Of a DNA stretch of 64,000 nucleotides, positions 1 through 11,700 are shown in pieces. Position numbers and translations under genes: made by a program. Within the stretch, counting starts at the first letter, position 1. Each line of letters begins with the position of its first letter. This DNA comes from Merluccius polli (lineage: Eukaryota > Chordata > Actinopteri > Gadiformes > Merlucciidae). Location: assembly GCA_030340625.1 (NCBI GenBank), contig JAOPHQ010001991.1, positions 461,501 to 525,500 of the forward strand, written 5' to 3'. The notes under the pieces are model-generated. The model worked only from the letters and a program-made list of their open reading frames with translations, was not told the DNA's origin and made no database searches.

Positions 1-176
1 AGTATTGGTTATGACATTTTTAAGACAACAGCATATGGAGAGATGTATAAAAGTAAAAGAAGTCAGCCTTTTCTTTGATTGTTTTCATGATTTCATTATT
101 TCTGCGTATTCTCTGAATAAACATATCATCATGAGACATCAAAATAAAAATGTCACATTAGCAAAGCTACACATAC

Positions 177-1910
177 CTGAATCTAGAGGATGTCACATGT
201 GGTCTTCTTAATCTGGTGCAACATTGTCCTGGTTGTTCGAAGCGATGTCAGGTGCAGATGTTGATGGCAGGTCGGTACGAAACAGCACTCTGCGGGACCT
301 AAATGATACCCATCAAGAGGTAGAGCTGGCCGTGATGGTGCGGAGGCATGCAGGCATGTTCTGGGTGGACTCAAAGCTGGCAGGTGGTAGGACAGAACAC
401 TCCCTTCCTGGACCTTTCCAAAGATGCTCTCAACCAGCGGTATATCCCCTGTGATTCCCATGGTTGTTATCAGTGGAGCGACATCCCTCGTCATGCCGTG
501 GTAGATGTCATTCAGTCGTAGAACCGTCATGTTGGGAAGCTCAAAGTTCAAGTTGCAGGCCCCTTTGTATAACTTGGTCCTAAGGAGAGTGAACATGTAG
601 AAATAGAAGAAGCAAAGTTAAGTACATTTTCATCATCACAAATTATTACCTGATTCCTTCAGCCAGTCTTCGCTCCTTAGGCCTAGCTGATAACACCACC
701 ATCTCATTTGTTGGGCCAGGCTTGAATCCCTGTAAACACATGTTGTAGAAAAAAATTATTTAGGTGTGTGTTAACTTGTATGTAAAATAAGATTCCAATA
801 ACAATTACATTGTGGAGGTGCTACAATAATATTACCTGAGTTCTGGGTTCATGCCACCGCTGTTCAGACCCCCTCAGTGCAGCTGTAAGTAGGGGGGACA
901 ACTGTTGCTCCCTGCTGGCTATAATGTGCAGATAGATAAAGCAAGGTTGCAATGTGACTGCACAGTGCAAGCTCTGCTACACATGAGCATTGATAAGCCG
1001 TCAGCTCAACAGGCTTCGAGTCTTTGAGAACAATCTGTTAAGGGAAAAGGACATTCACAATGTGACTTGTGCGTATATTATGTTAATGCATAGCAGTGAA
1101 CTAGCTTACATAGACAAATAAGACAATAACCTTTAAACCAAATGATATTCATTGTTTACATAATGCAGCTAAGAATATGTTTAACCCAAGGGACTCCAAA
1201 TAGGTACACAGAGCAGGTCTTTGGTCAAAGCATTAGAAAAAAGGTTGGAGATCCCTGGCTTAACCTTATTCATTTGTGTTCATGTTAACTATGCTATGCA
1301 GTAGCAGATAATGCTATCATAACAGGTAGGTAGATTCTAGCCTACCATATAGGCATTCCCTGAAAGTAGAATACTATAAAATGTATAATTATTCTCATAA
1401 CTCTCATTTCCCTACACTTAAATTGTGTGGCTTTTCATTGTTCCACATTGATCTGTAGCATCTTGCCCTCACAGTCACCTCGCCTTCCTTGGTTTTGTTA
1501 GAAACTGAGAAACAGAAACAATGATTTTAGCATACCTAGAAGTAGAGGACATGGCGACAATAACACACAAATACCTCATTGCGAGTCTATCTGCAGGAAA
1601 TATGCATTTCTGTGACCGAATCAAGCTTGATTACATTATTTGATCAAAGTTACAACGTGTTACAACAATGTGGAGCACAACTACAAACTAACGTCCACGA
1701 ATCTGACGGGGGCTAATGATAACGTCAGATAGCTACCTGCATAGCTGTGGTAAACTTACCTTCATAATCGTGGATATAGCTGGTTATGTACAGCTGGAAA
1801 CCCTTTTCTCGAAGGCTTGAATACGTCCTTGAATGTGCTCTGATTTGTTTATACACATCGTTGATGTTAATTTGAGGTAACTCCTGGAGACATCTCGTAT
1901 AAAACGACAT
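177..1910 (-). pseudogene. SWIM zinc-finger / YqaJ-family gene, 5' exons, apparently decayed
   Basis: Five spliced exons: 1910-1760, 1504-1416, 1034-836, 729-650, 579-177. The start MSFYTRCLQELPQIN has a good Kozak context (A at -3). Later pieces read VTVRARCYRSMWNNEKPHNL, then a SWIM zinc-binding core (CSCVAELALCSHI: CxC, then CxH), then LYLSAHYSQQG, GPTNEMVVLSARPKERRLAE, and TLYKGACN to FGKVQEGSVLSYHLP. From memory of fish proteins this order (SWIM, then this linker, then a YqaJ nuclease domain) is a recurrent uncharacterised family; the YqaJ exons would lie beyond position 1. Two lesions: an extra G in the GGGGG run at about 868-873 shifts frame in exon 3, and a TAG at 183-185 sits just before a strong donor (CAG/GTATGT). 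It is nested, on the same strand, in a ythdc2 intron. Function unknown; nucleic-acid binding or nuclease activity is inference. Confidence 0.72.
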
Positions 1911-1929
1911 CCTAGTAGTGGATTGTTGA

Positions 1930-1985
1930 CAGTTAATTCACTTCCGGAAGCGACAGGAAGTACCCGAGCTGGACTAACATAATCT
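1930..1985 (-). promoter_or_regulatory. ETS-rich TATA-less promoter of the SWIM/YqaJ gene
   Basis: A perfect palindromic ETS site CTTCCGGAAG at 1941-1950 and a second ETS-like core (CTTCCTG on the minus strand) at 1954-1960 lie 30-50 nt upstream of the inferred ATG at 1910. There is no TATA box. Such ETS pairs are common in housekeeping vertebrate promoters (GABP type). Inference from motif and position only. Confidence 0.45.
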
Positions 1986-2021
1986 GATCGTAACCAGGAA
2001 ATAACCGTGCATAAACCACAT

Positions 2022-2140
2022 TCCCCAGGAAGCGCTGGAGGAAGTTGCCTGGGAAAAGGATGTCTGGTCCGCCCTGTTATGCCTGCCGCCTCTGCAACCC
2101 AGACCCGGATAAGCGGCAAAAAAATGGATGGATGGATGTT
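2022..2140 (+). mobile_element. 3' tail of a LINE (RTE/Expander-like) with (ATGG)n
   Basis: The plus strand reads PQEALEEVAWEKDVWSALLC and ends LPPLQPRPG-stop, followed by CCCGGATAAGCGGCA and ATGGATGGATGG. This 'GGATAAGCGG...(ATGG)n' end is a familiar non-LTR 3' terminus in fish and reptiles. Heavily 5' truncated. Clade assignment is from memory. Confidence 0.5.
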
Positions 2141-2539
2141 TTGTTTGTGTTTTGTTTAAGTTTAGGTTTTTGTTGTCGTATTTGTGTTTGTTTATTCCCA
2201 TCATTTATGTCAATCCCATCCCTATTATTTGGGTTAATTCATTTAATTGTAATCAAAGAAGGAATTGCTTGTGGTGGATGGATCGTAGAATCATTGAATT
2301 TGGGCAAGAACTTCAACTTCAGATAGATTCAATTGGCTAGGTTAATTAATTTTATAGTATATCTAATATCTAATATTAGTTATATTCTTCCCAACGGAAG
2401 TGGTGCCCTGTTCGAGTAGAATAATCAGTTATCACGCTACAATGTTAATTCAGCCTAAACCAAACAAAGCTGTACATGCTGATAGAGACCACTACACATG
2501 GCTGCTTGCGTTGCTGGACACAGCGCGACCTCTACGTAC

Positions 2540-2659
2540 CTTTAGCATCTGGACAGCATAATTGACCATGTCAATGTGTGGCGGCTCTGGTGCTTTAGAC
2601 AGGAACTCAGCAACAGAACAGCCAACAGGAACCAGTAATTTGGTGTAGAGACATAGTTC
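2540..2659 (-). CDS. ythdc2: ythdc2 exon, start of winged-helix/HA2 region
   Basis: 120 nt, phase 0. Reads ELCLYTKLLVPVGCSVAEFL, then SKAPEPPHIDMVNYAVQMLK. Donor GTACGT. This is the last ythdc2 exon in the window; the expected next exon (IDAMD-type) is not found between 2539 and 1. Confidence 0.95.
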
Positions 2660-5050
2660 CTGACAAACACAAGTTGTTTGGGTGACAAAATAGTTGTTTC
2701 ACTAAGGATCAAATAGTCCTCAAAGTCAAGTCCTCAAATCTATGAGGATATATATTATAATTAGGTAACTAATAATGCATTTCAATTGAGTCTCTTGTCT
2801 GTGTAGAGGGGGAGAAAATGAGTAGGAATGCGGATTTATACTTTTTTGTACTTTCTACTAAAAAAACAATGATAAAATCATGTTGCACAAATTATGCCAC
2901 AAATAAAACTGCTGTAGGTAAGACTGAGGGGGGTTTTGGGTTGTTTATTTTCTAAATATTGCTGTCTTCTGCTCTCTCTTTACAACTCTAAAATCTTAAC
3001 TACAGCACCTTTAATAGCGCATTTATCTCAATTCCCTTTTCACCAAAAATAATATTTCTAGGTGAGATAAATGCTAATAAATGCACCATTTCACACTTAC
3101 AGGCTGATGCTGGAAAGCTTTGGCTTTTGTTTATACATAACTCCAACCTGGTACATTTCCGGGAAAGACATATGAACAAATCCATATGTTAATAGCACTT
3201 AAGTAGTTGAGTAAATCTGTTGGATTTCGGAAGTGAGCAGACTGAAACCCTATCAAGAAGCAGATTTAGGTGGTAGGTGGTATGGCAGGTAAATTAAATA
3301 AAACGATTTGTAAAATGTATCTATCTAATCCTAATCAATAATGTTTCAAGATTAGATGAATTTAGATAAATATACTATATAAAGCGTATAAAGTTAACCT
3401 GATGTGCCAAATGGTTTGTTACACAAAACCATCAGGGAAGTCGTCCATAGAAACTGTTTAGAAAAGCGCAGGCACTTTCAAAAAATACTTGGCAGGTGAT
3501 TGGATGAACCATCTGTCTATCACAGGCTAACCAATCAGCTCAACGAACCATATGACGAAGTAGGAGAGCGAAAACATCTTTTCCATCAAGAAGGCCTTTC
3601 ATTGCCATTATTTGCTCTTCTTTCAATGAAGAAATACTCTCCAGTTCAAATATAAGTGATGCTATAGCAGCATCTACGCTAACCACTTTTGGAGCCACGA
3701 TTTGTTGTTTTCGAACGAACAGTGTCGTCTCACCCATAGACATATATGGTCACACCTAAACCACGGCTGTAGCTGCCAGTAGTTCCTCATAGGACGCTAA
3801 TTGGTCCGAATCACTGTGGTTTGGCCACAAGCGCACAACTTGAAGCCTGGCGAGACCGATCCAGAGAGAAACAGAATGTGAACTCACAAGATTGGGATGG
3901 TCTCACAAGGCTAATATAAAGTAACATGAACAGAATAAAATCAAAACCCCAATAGGAACCAACGTCTCCATTGTTGATCTTTAAAGAAAACTGTTTGATT
4001 TGAAGGACTACAATGTAGAACTTGAAAATATATAGATATTTTCAGATCAGGAAAAAACTACTGTGCGAGTATCTAGCATGGTAGTGCATGTAGCACCCTA
4101 CTGCATTAACACCCTACAATACTAACATGCTAATGTGTACTAGTGTGCATGCCCTTACTATGTTAACATGCTAATGCTAACGCATGAAAGAGCTCTGGCA
4201 AATTAACATACTTGAGCTCTGGCATATTAACATACTAGCACTCTAATGTGCCAAAAGTGCACCAAAAGTGCACCAAAAGTGCACCAAAAGTGCAAAGTTC
4301 TGTGCACATAATCTACCTGCAGAGGCATCCTTTGAAGTTGCGGAACCTGGAATTCTGTCATATTTTCAAACTGGACCTGGCTGTAGAGGCAAAAGTACAT
4401 TCCTGGCTTGCATCGTCCAGCCCTGTTAACACACCAGAAATGGGTTAGCTGGATAAACCATCAAGCTAAATAATTTGAACTCTTTTTTGTTCACAAATAT
4501 TAAAGTCAGATTCAGAGCACAAAAACAAGATCTTGCAGGCAAGACAGAAATTGATATCAAGATTAAATAATTTTCAAGTCACCTTCCCATTCTTTGTAGG
4601 GCACTGGCCTTCGATATCCAGATCATTTGTGGCATGGACTCAAATGATTTCTATATCAACAAAAATAATCAAATTGTATGAACCAAATATTTTTTGTAAT
4701 GAATTACCATATCTCCTTGAAAAGCTACTATATCACCTCTTTTACTTTTCCTGAGTCGATGACAAAGACCACATCATTTATGGTGATGCTTGTCTCAGCT
4801 ATACTTGTAGAAAGAATCTGTAAACAGGAATATAAAATGTTAATTATTTTCAATGTTTAATTGACATTGCCAAATAACTACCTTAACTATGTCAGTTAAC
4901 AGAAGCAGTGGTGCTTTATTACGTATTCAGTCAACCTTTAAAGGAAAATCACAAACCCTGTTTGAACTAGTCCCCACCCAAAATGATGGCCCCGAACCCT
5001 AATGGACCTGGTAAATTCGTCCCGAGATCCAACTAGATCTGATAACTAAA

Positions 5051-5081
<31 letters not shown>

Positions 5082-5735
5082 GCGATTTCTCTAAGACTGC
5101 AAGGGAAGCTCAGCTTCCCCTAAAATGTCAAAAATTAAATTGTTAAATATGTACTGTTGTGTTAACATTTAATTGACTACAAATGTGTTAGAATACGTTC
5201 ATGTCGAAGACGAGTTCGATCAGAATCTTATCCAAGTCGACTGACTCGATTTTGTTAACTTCTCATAACTTCCCGTAATGTCAATGTATTTGACCGTAGA
5301 AGCCGAGCGTCCATTCACTTTAATGAGACTGCATGGAACAGTTTTTTTCATTGCCTCAAAACTCGACGGTCATTGGATAAATGCCAACATTTGTCCCGCC
5401 CCGGGACGCTCAGCGTCTCTGGGGGTGGATGGAGCAGTGGGCTGGCCTAGGCTAGCCTGGACGCTAGGCTTCCGCATGATGATTGGAGGATCAGTCGAAA
5501 GGCTGAATCACTTTTTGATTGACAGCTATTTTGACAAATACATTGTCGCTTGACCAACCAGGAGCTCAGTCCCATCGCGGATTTTGCAAGTGAGGTCTTA
5601 CGACAAACTGCAGCCCATTTCTTGATATTTGCTTGGCGAAATAATAATAATATAAATAATATAATAATAATAAATTGACAACTTTTTTGATGTAGGCCAA
5701 AAATGAGCTTCCCCTCTTTGAAAAACCAGCAGCCG

Positions 5736-5795
<60 letters not shown>

Positions 5796-8700
5796 GTATA
5801 TATATATATACGTATATACCAACCTGTTTTTGATATTACAGAGAGAGGAGAGAGATCTGAGAAGGGTAGGGTATTTTACGTACTCGACAAACCCGGTAAT
5901 TAAAATTGCTACTAAAAATACTGTTCTATTGCTCACATTTATGTCTTATACAATATATGGTAGCCTAATAAAATACTTTTACGGTGACAATCGAACCGTC
6001 CAGCACACGTAATACACTTAACAGTGCTTACTTTCTTCTCGTCTTTGTCCACAATTTGCATGAAGGAGGCCCAGACAGAAGAGGTGTTGCTAGGTTACAA
6101 CTCTTTATATTGATTTTCTTTGAGCTTGTTGTTCCCCTCAGTGAAGGTTGTTGAGAATAAATAATAACATATGTATCAGCAGGCTGTAATATCTACACAT
6201 AGCCACAAAGGAGTAGAAATAAATATACAAGTTGTATTAACTGCACCTCAACACTAGGTGGCGGCATACATAATACACTGGGGGTGGGCGCTCAACGCTA
6301 GCCATTATGCGTCATAGAGGCCACGCCTGCCCGGTTACTACCGGGCAACACATCCGGGGGGGGGGGCAGAAACCCCCAGGCAGCGCATCCGGATAGATGC
6401 TAAGCTAAGGAGCTCTCCATGCGCATGACTTTACTATACCCCTCCATTGTTACGTAGATTAATATAACTAAAGCTAAACAAATAAAGTGAGTTAAAGCGT
6501 TCCTGTGTCGGGGCCTCCTTCCTCAATGAACACACCACAAGGTATCCATCTTGACCGTGTATAAATAACATATATATAATAAATCTAATATGTGGATATT
6601 TGGAGCATTCTTTAATACATCCATGATTTGGAGATGTTTTTTAGGTCCTGTTCGATAACTGAAAGTAGGCTATCACTATTTTTGGGGAAGTTGGGTAACC
6701 AAAACTAAACTGTTGTGATACAACTGCAAACCGTCATGTTATCAAACACAACCTATATTCATGTACCGCAGTGCAAGTAAACAATGACTTGTAATGCCGA
6801 CTGCTATCGACATTAATGTGATCATTAATGTCGATAGCAGTCGGCTATCAGCCTACATATAACAAATAGCAATAATTATAGGTCTATAAATGTAGTTTAA
6901 TCAAATCAAATCAAACTTTATTACAATACAATAAGAATACAACAATACAGTGAAAATAAATTATAATATAAGAAAAAGATAGTATTAGAAATAAGAGACA
7001 TGGTAGAACAGAGATATCAGTGTAGTGTGGATGCTATTATTTAAAAAAAAAAATGTTGTCATAATGATAATAACATGGATTAAGGGAATGCTGAGCTAAA
7101 TAGGTATGTCTTAAGGTTTCTTTTAAACGTGTTCAGATTGTGATGACCTCAGCTCCTCTGGCAGGCTGTTTCAGATGCGAGGACCATAGACACTAAATGC
7201 CGCCTCCCCATAGGTCTCTGTCCTCACCCGGGGAACAACTAAAAGACCAGTGCCAGAGGACCTGAGTGGTCTAGAGGGAGCATACATCAGAAGCATGTCT
7301 GACAAGTATTCGGGCGCTAATCCATTGAGTGTTTTGAACACCAATAAGAGGATTTTAAAATCTATTCCAAAACTGACAACCAATGCAGGGACTTTAGGAC
7401 AGGTGAGATGTGTGCTCTCCTTCTGTTCTTGGTCAGTACATGTGCTGCTGCATTCTGAATGATCTGTAGCTTATTTATAGCGTGCTTAGGTAGACCAGAT
7501 AGAAGAGCATTACAGTAATCAAGCCTGCTAGTAATAAAAGCATGCATAAGTCTCTCAGTTTCTGCCTGGGAGAGAAACGGTTGCACTTCAGCAATATTTC
7601 TAAGGTGATAGAAGGTGGTTTTAGTGAGATTACTGATATGAGATTCAAAATTCAAATCAGGGTCTAGAAGCACGCCAAGATTTTTTGCTGGGGGCTTGGT
7701 GTTTTGTACCAGGGATTTTAAGTTAGTGCACAGTATCTCTCTCTGGACCTTTGCTCCGATAATTAAGAGCTCTTGTCTTATCTTTGTTCAATTGCAGGAA
7801 ATTATGTGAAGTCCACAGGTTGATATGATCAATGCATTGAACCAGTTTATCAACAGGGCTGGTGTCATTGGGTGAAGAGATGTAAAGTTGTGTATCATCG
7901 GCATAGCTATGAAAACTAATCCTGTGTTCTCTGATGATATTTCCCAGCATATAGAGACTGAACAACACAGGTCCCAGAATGGAGCCTTGAGGAACCCCAT
8001 GTTACGCTAGTGTTAGCCGAGTAGTGGTCACCAATGGAGACAAAATAGTCTCTGCCTGGACAAATAAGTCCTAAACCAATCTAAAACTGAACCAGAGAGG
8101 CCAACACACTTCTGTAGTCTGTTAATAAGGATGTCATGATTGACTGTATCAAACGCAGCGCTTAAGTCTAAAAGTACTATTGAGTTACTTGTCATCCATG
8201 TTCGTCACAACCTTAACTAACGCTGTCTCAGTGCTGTAGTGAGGATGAAAGATTGAAACTTCTCAAATATACAGTTAACATTTAGGTAATCATTTAGCTG
8301 TTTAAGTACTAATTTCTCAAGAATTTTACTTAAAAAGGGAAGGTTTGAAATTGGCCTAAAATTGTTTAGCAGAAGGATCCAGGTTAATTTTCTTTAGGAG
8401 AGGTTTCACAATAGCAGTTTTCAGTGCCAGGGGGAAGATACCAGTCAGTAGTGAGTGATTTACAATCGCTAGCACTTCATCCTCTAGACAATTAAACACA
8501 GTTTTAAAAAAGGTGGTGGGGATAAGGTCGAGTGAGCAGGTGGAGGGTTTTAGTTGCATCACTTCGTTCCTGAGCATTTCTTTATCAACAGCAGCAAAAA
8601 CATTCATAGCAGTCTTAGGCAGAGGGAAAGTGTCCAACGGCAGGGGCTCATGCACATTCAGTATAACAAGGTTTAGATCCAACCTGATTTTTGTTATCTT

Positions 8701-11700
8701 ATCTCTGAAAAATGCTGCAAACTCTTCGCATTTTGATGTTGAGGTGATGAAAGAGTGGCTTTTTGGAACTGGATTTATGAGGCTGTCAATAGTTGAGAAA
8801 AGCATTCTGGGATTATTATGATTTTTAGAAATCAGCTTTGAGAAATGAGCTTGTCTTGTATTTCTAATTTCTTTGTTGATGATAGTGAGGTGTTCTTTAA
8901 AAATGTCATAGTGGACATGCAGCTTAGTTTTTCTCCATTGAAGCTCAGCTTTTCTACAGTTTTTCTTTAAGTTAATAACATCCCCAGTTCTCCATGGTGG
9001 TTTCTGTCTAGGTTTAATCTTCTTAAGTTTGGCTGGTGCTATAGCGTCAATGGTAGTCTTCAGCTTATTATTAAAGTTGTTGACTAAATCATCACAAGAG
9101 GAAGGAAGGATCTGTGGGGGTATGTTATTAATATGATTAATGACATTTTCAGCAACTTCAGGTATAAGATAAAGTTTCCTAACAACCTGCTCAGTAATAA
9201 GGCTGGATGATGGTAACAATGCAGAGAAGAAAATACAGTAGTGGTCTGAGATTGCCAAGTCAATTACAGAGAATACGTCAATCCTTAGACCATGAGTAAT
9301 AACTATATCCAACGTATGACCGCGGTTGTGAGTCGGCCCATTTACATGTTGAATAAAATCCATAGAGCTCAACATATTTAGGAACTCAGCGGCTTTAGAG
9401 TCGGCTATTGTTCCGACAATAGACAACATTTCAGTAAAGTCATCTAAAAAAATAGGGCACTGTTTAAGGGGGTCTATATATTATTAGACCAAGCACAGGG
9501 GGTTGGGATTTTAACAGTATAGCATGATGTTCAAAGGAGCGAAAATCACCAATAGGGATATTTCTACTGTTCAGGGCATCAGCAAATATAGAGGCCGTCC
9601 CACTGCCTTTTTTTCCATGCCTTGTAAACTCAAAACTATAGCACGGAGGGGACGTCTCAATAAGAACAGCAGGTCCGTCGCTGTTTAACCAGGTTTACGT
9701 TAAAAACACGCATTCAATTTTACGTTCGGATATGAGTTTATTAATAACAAAGGTATTATTCCTTAGTGATCGAACACTAAGGAATAATACCTTAGTGAAG
9801 GATGTGGAACATTGAATAGAATGGAGATTAGATTACTTGCAGTTATACCATGAGTAACAGAGTTTTAACGAGGGGTGCACAATAATAATTATTTTGGGTT
9901 TGTTCATAGTATTGATGTCAAGATCTTAAGTCATGATCATATATATATGTATATGTGTGTGTTTTATCGGTTATCAGTATCGGCCTTTAGGAGCTGAAAG
10001 TTATCGGTTATCGGTATCGGTTTTAAAAAAAAGTTATCGTGCATCCCTAGTAGTTTTTTTTTAGATCCACTAACTGATGGTTAGTGGATCTCACATGTTG
10101 TGAATGTTAACTGGGATACAATTAGACTGAAAACAGACTGCCCGACTGGCAGAGTTTAAGGAGTAATTGTTTAGTAGTCCAGGCCCCTTGTAGTGACCAT
10201 GACTGTAGTAACAATACAAGGTTACTGATTTAATTGACTTTGTTCTATTTGTATGGGTGATGTGATTACCTTGTGGGGGCATGGACTTCATCTATGACAT
10301 CATCTATACGTCATCTTTGAGTGTGTAGGATGGCAAAGTCCATGTTTGCAGAGAGAAAGTGTCCATCAAGAGTCCATCTCTGTTATAGTAATCACTTCGG
10401 TTCCAGAAGATTTCGAAATTGTCAATGAAGTGGATTCCAAGGGTTGTGCACTCTGCTTTGAGCCAGTTGTGGTGAGAGAGAAGCCTGGTGAAGCGGCCGT
10501 AGCCACGTCTAAGAGTTGGGATTGGACCAGAAATCAGGATCCTTTTACCTGTGGTCAGGAGTGAGAGATCTGAAATCCCCCTTTAATGTCTCAGACTGCT
10601 GTTTCCTGGTGTCATTCGACCCAACGTGCACAATGAGCCAGGTGCACTCCGGGTGTTGTGCTGTGGGTAGCTGTTCCAGGATGTCTGACACACAGGCTCC
10701 AGGAAAGCAGTAGGTGTGGCCCCCTCTCACTCTAATATGCCTCACGATGGAGCTCCCGAGGACAATGGTTGATGGGGGAGGGTGATCTGGCTGAGATTAA
10801 CCAGGTGGAGTGTGGGATCTGCCGGACTGAGGATGCCGGGATCTGGTTGTGTATGGGCTGGGTGAGAGCACAGCTGGAGCCACAGGCACAGGGACAGTAG
10901 ACACCGGTGCAGGAGCAGTGCCTGGCCCCACTACTGTGGCATCAGGAAAACCAGCAGGAGGTGCAGGCTGGGTGGATTGTGATGTAGGTAACTGCTCCAG
11001 AGGATGGAACTTATTGCTGAGGTGAAGGACTTCCACAGGAGCGAGAAGCAGTGACTGTCTGCCTTTCCACTGTCCTCGTGAGGTGGTGGTCAAGGACCCA
11101 AAGGAACGCCTTCTCCGATGTTTATTTCCCCGAGCAGTAATCCAGGGCTTTGAGGCAAAGGGAGTAGAGCAGCGCTCTAGCTCCCAGGCTGGGCCATGGA
11201 TCTTCCAGGGGGACTGGTAGAGCTTTTATTATCACTGGCTCTCTGATGGTGTTAGTGCCAAGCCAGGGGAGAGTGGTGTCATTGTCAGTCAGCCTGGATG
11301 TTGCTAATGTAGTGATGTTCATTGAGGAAGAAGGCCCCGACACAGGGGCTAAGGGGGTCGCGGAGCGACCCCCCTTAGCTGGGCATCTTAGCTGGGCATC
11401 TGTCCGGATCTGGGCATCTGTCCGGCATCTGTCCGGATGCGCTGCCTAGAGGGTTTCTGCCCTCCCCCCGGATGTGTTGCCCGGTAGTATCCGGGCAGGC
11501 GTGGCCTCTATGACGCATATTGGCTAGTGTTGAGCGCCCGCCCCCAGTGTATTATGTGTGCCGCCATCTAGTGATCAGGTGCGGTTAATACAACTTGTAT
11601 ATTTATTTCTATTCCTTTGTGGCTATGTGTAGATATTACAGCCTGCTGATACATATGTTATTATTTATTCTCAACACTAAGGCAACCATCGAGTCGATGT

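Noticed and set aside
1784..2119. 111-codon minus frame overlapping the SWIM exon 1
   Set aside because: Shadow of the real exon in another frame; the exon frame has a Kozak start, a donor in phase and family similarity.
4249..4300. CRISPR-like short repeats
   Set aside because: Contiguous 11-bp tandem without spacers in a vertebrate intron.
5598..5936. 112-codon frame rich in IYIYIY
   Set aside because: It is (TA)n translated.
10797..11093. Independent proline-rich host gene
   Set aside because: Collinear with L2 ORF1 upstream of the esterase-like block and interrupted by the LTR insertion; part of the LINE.
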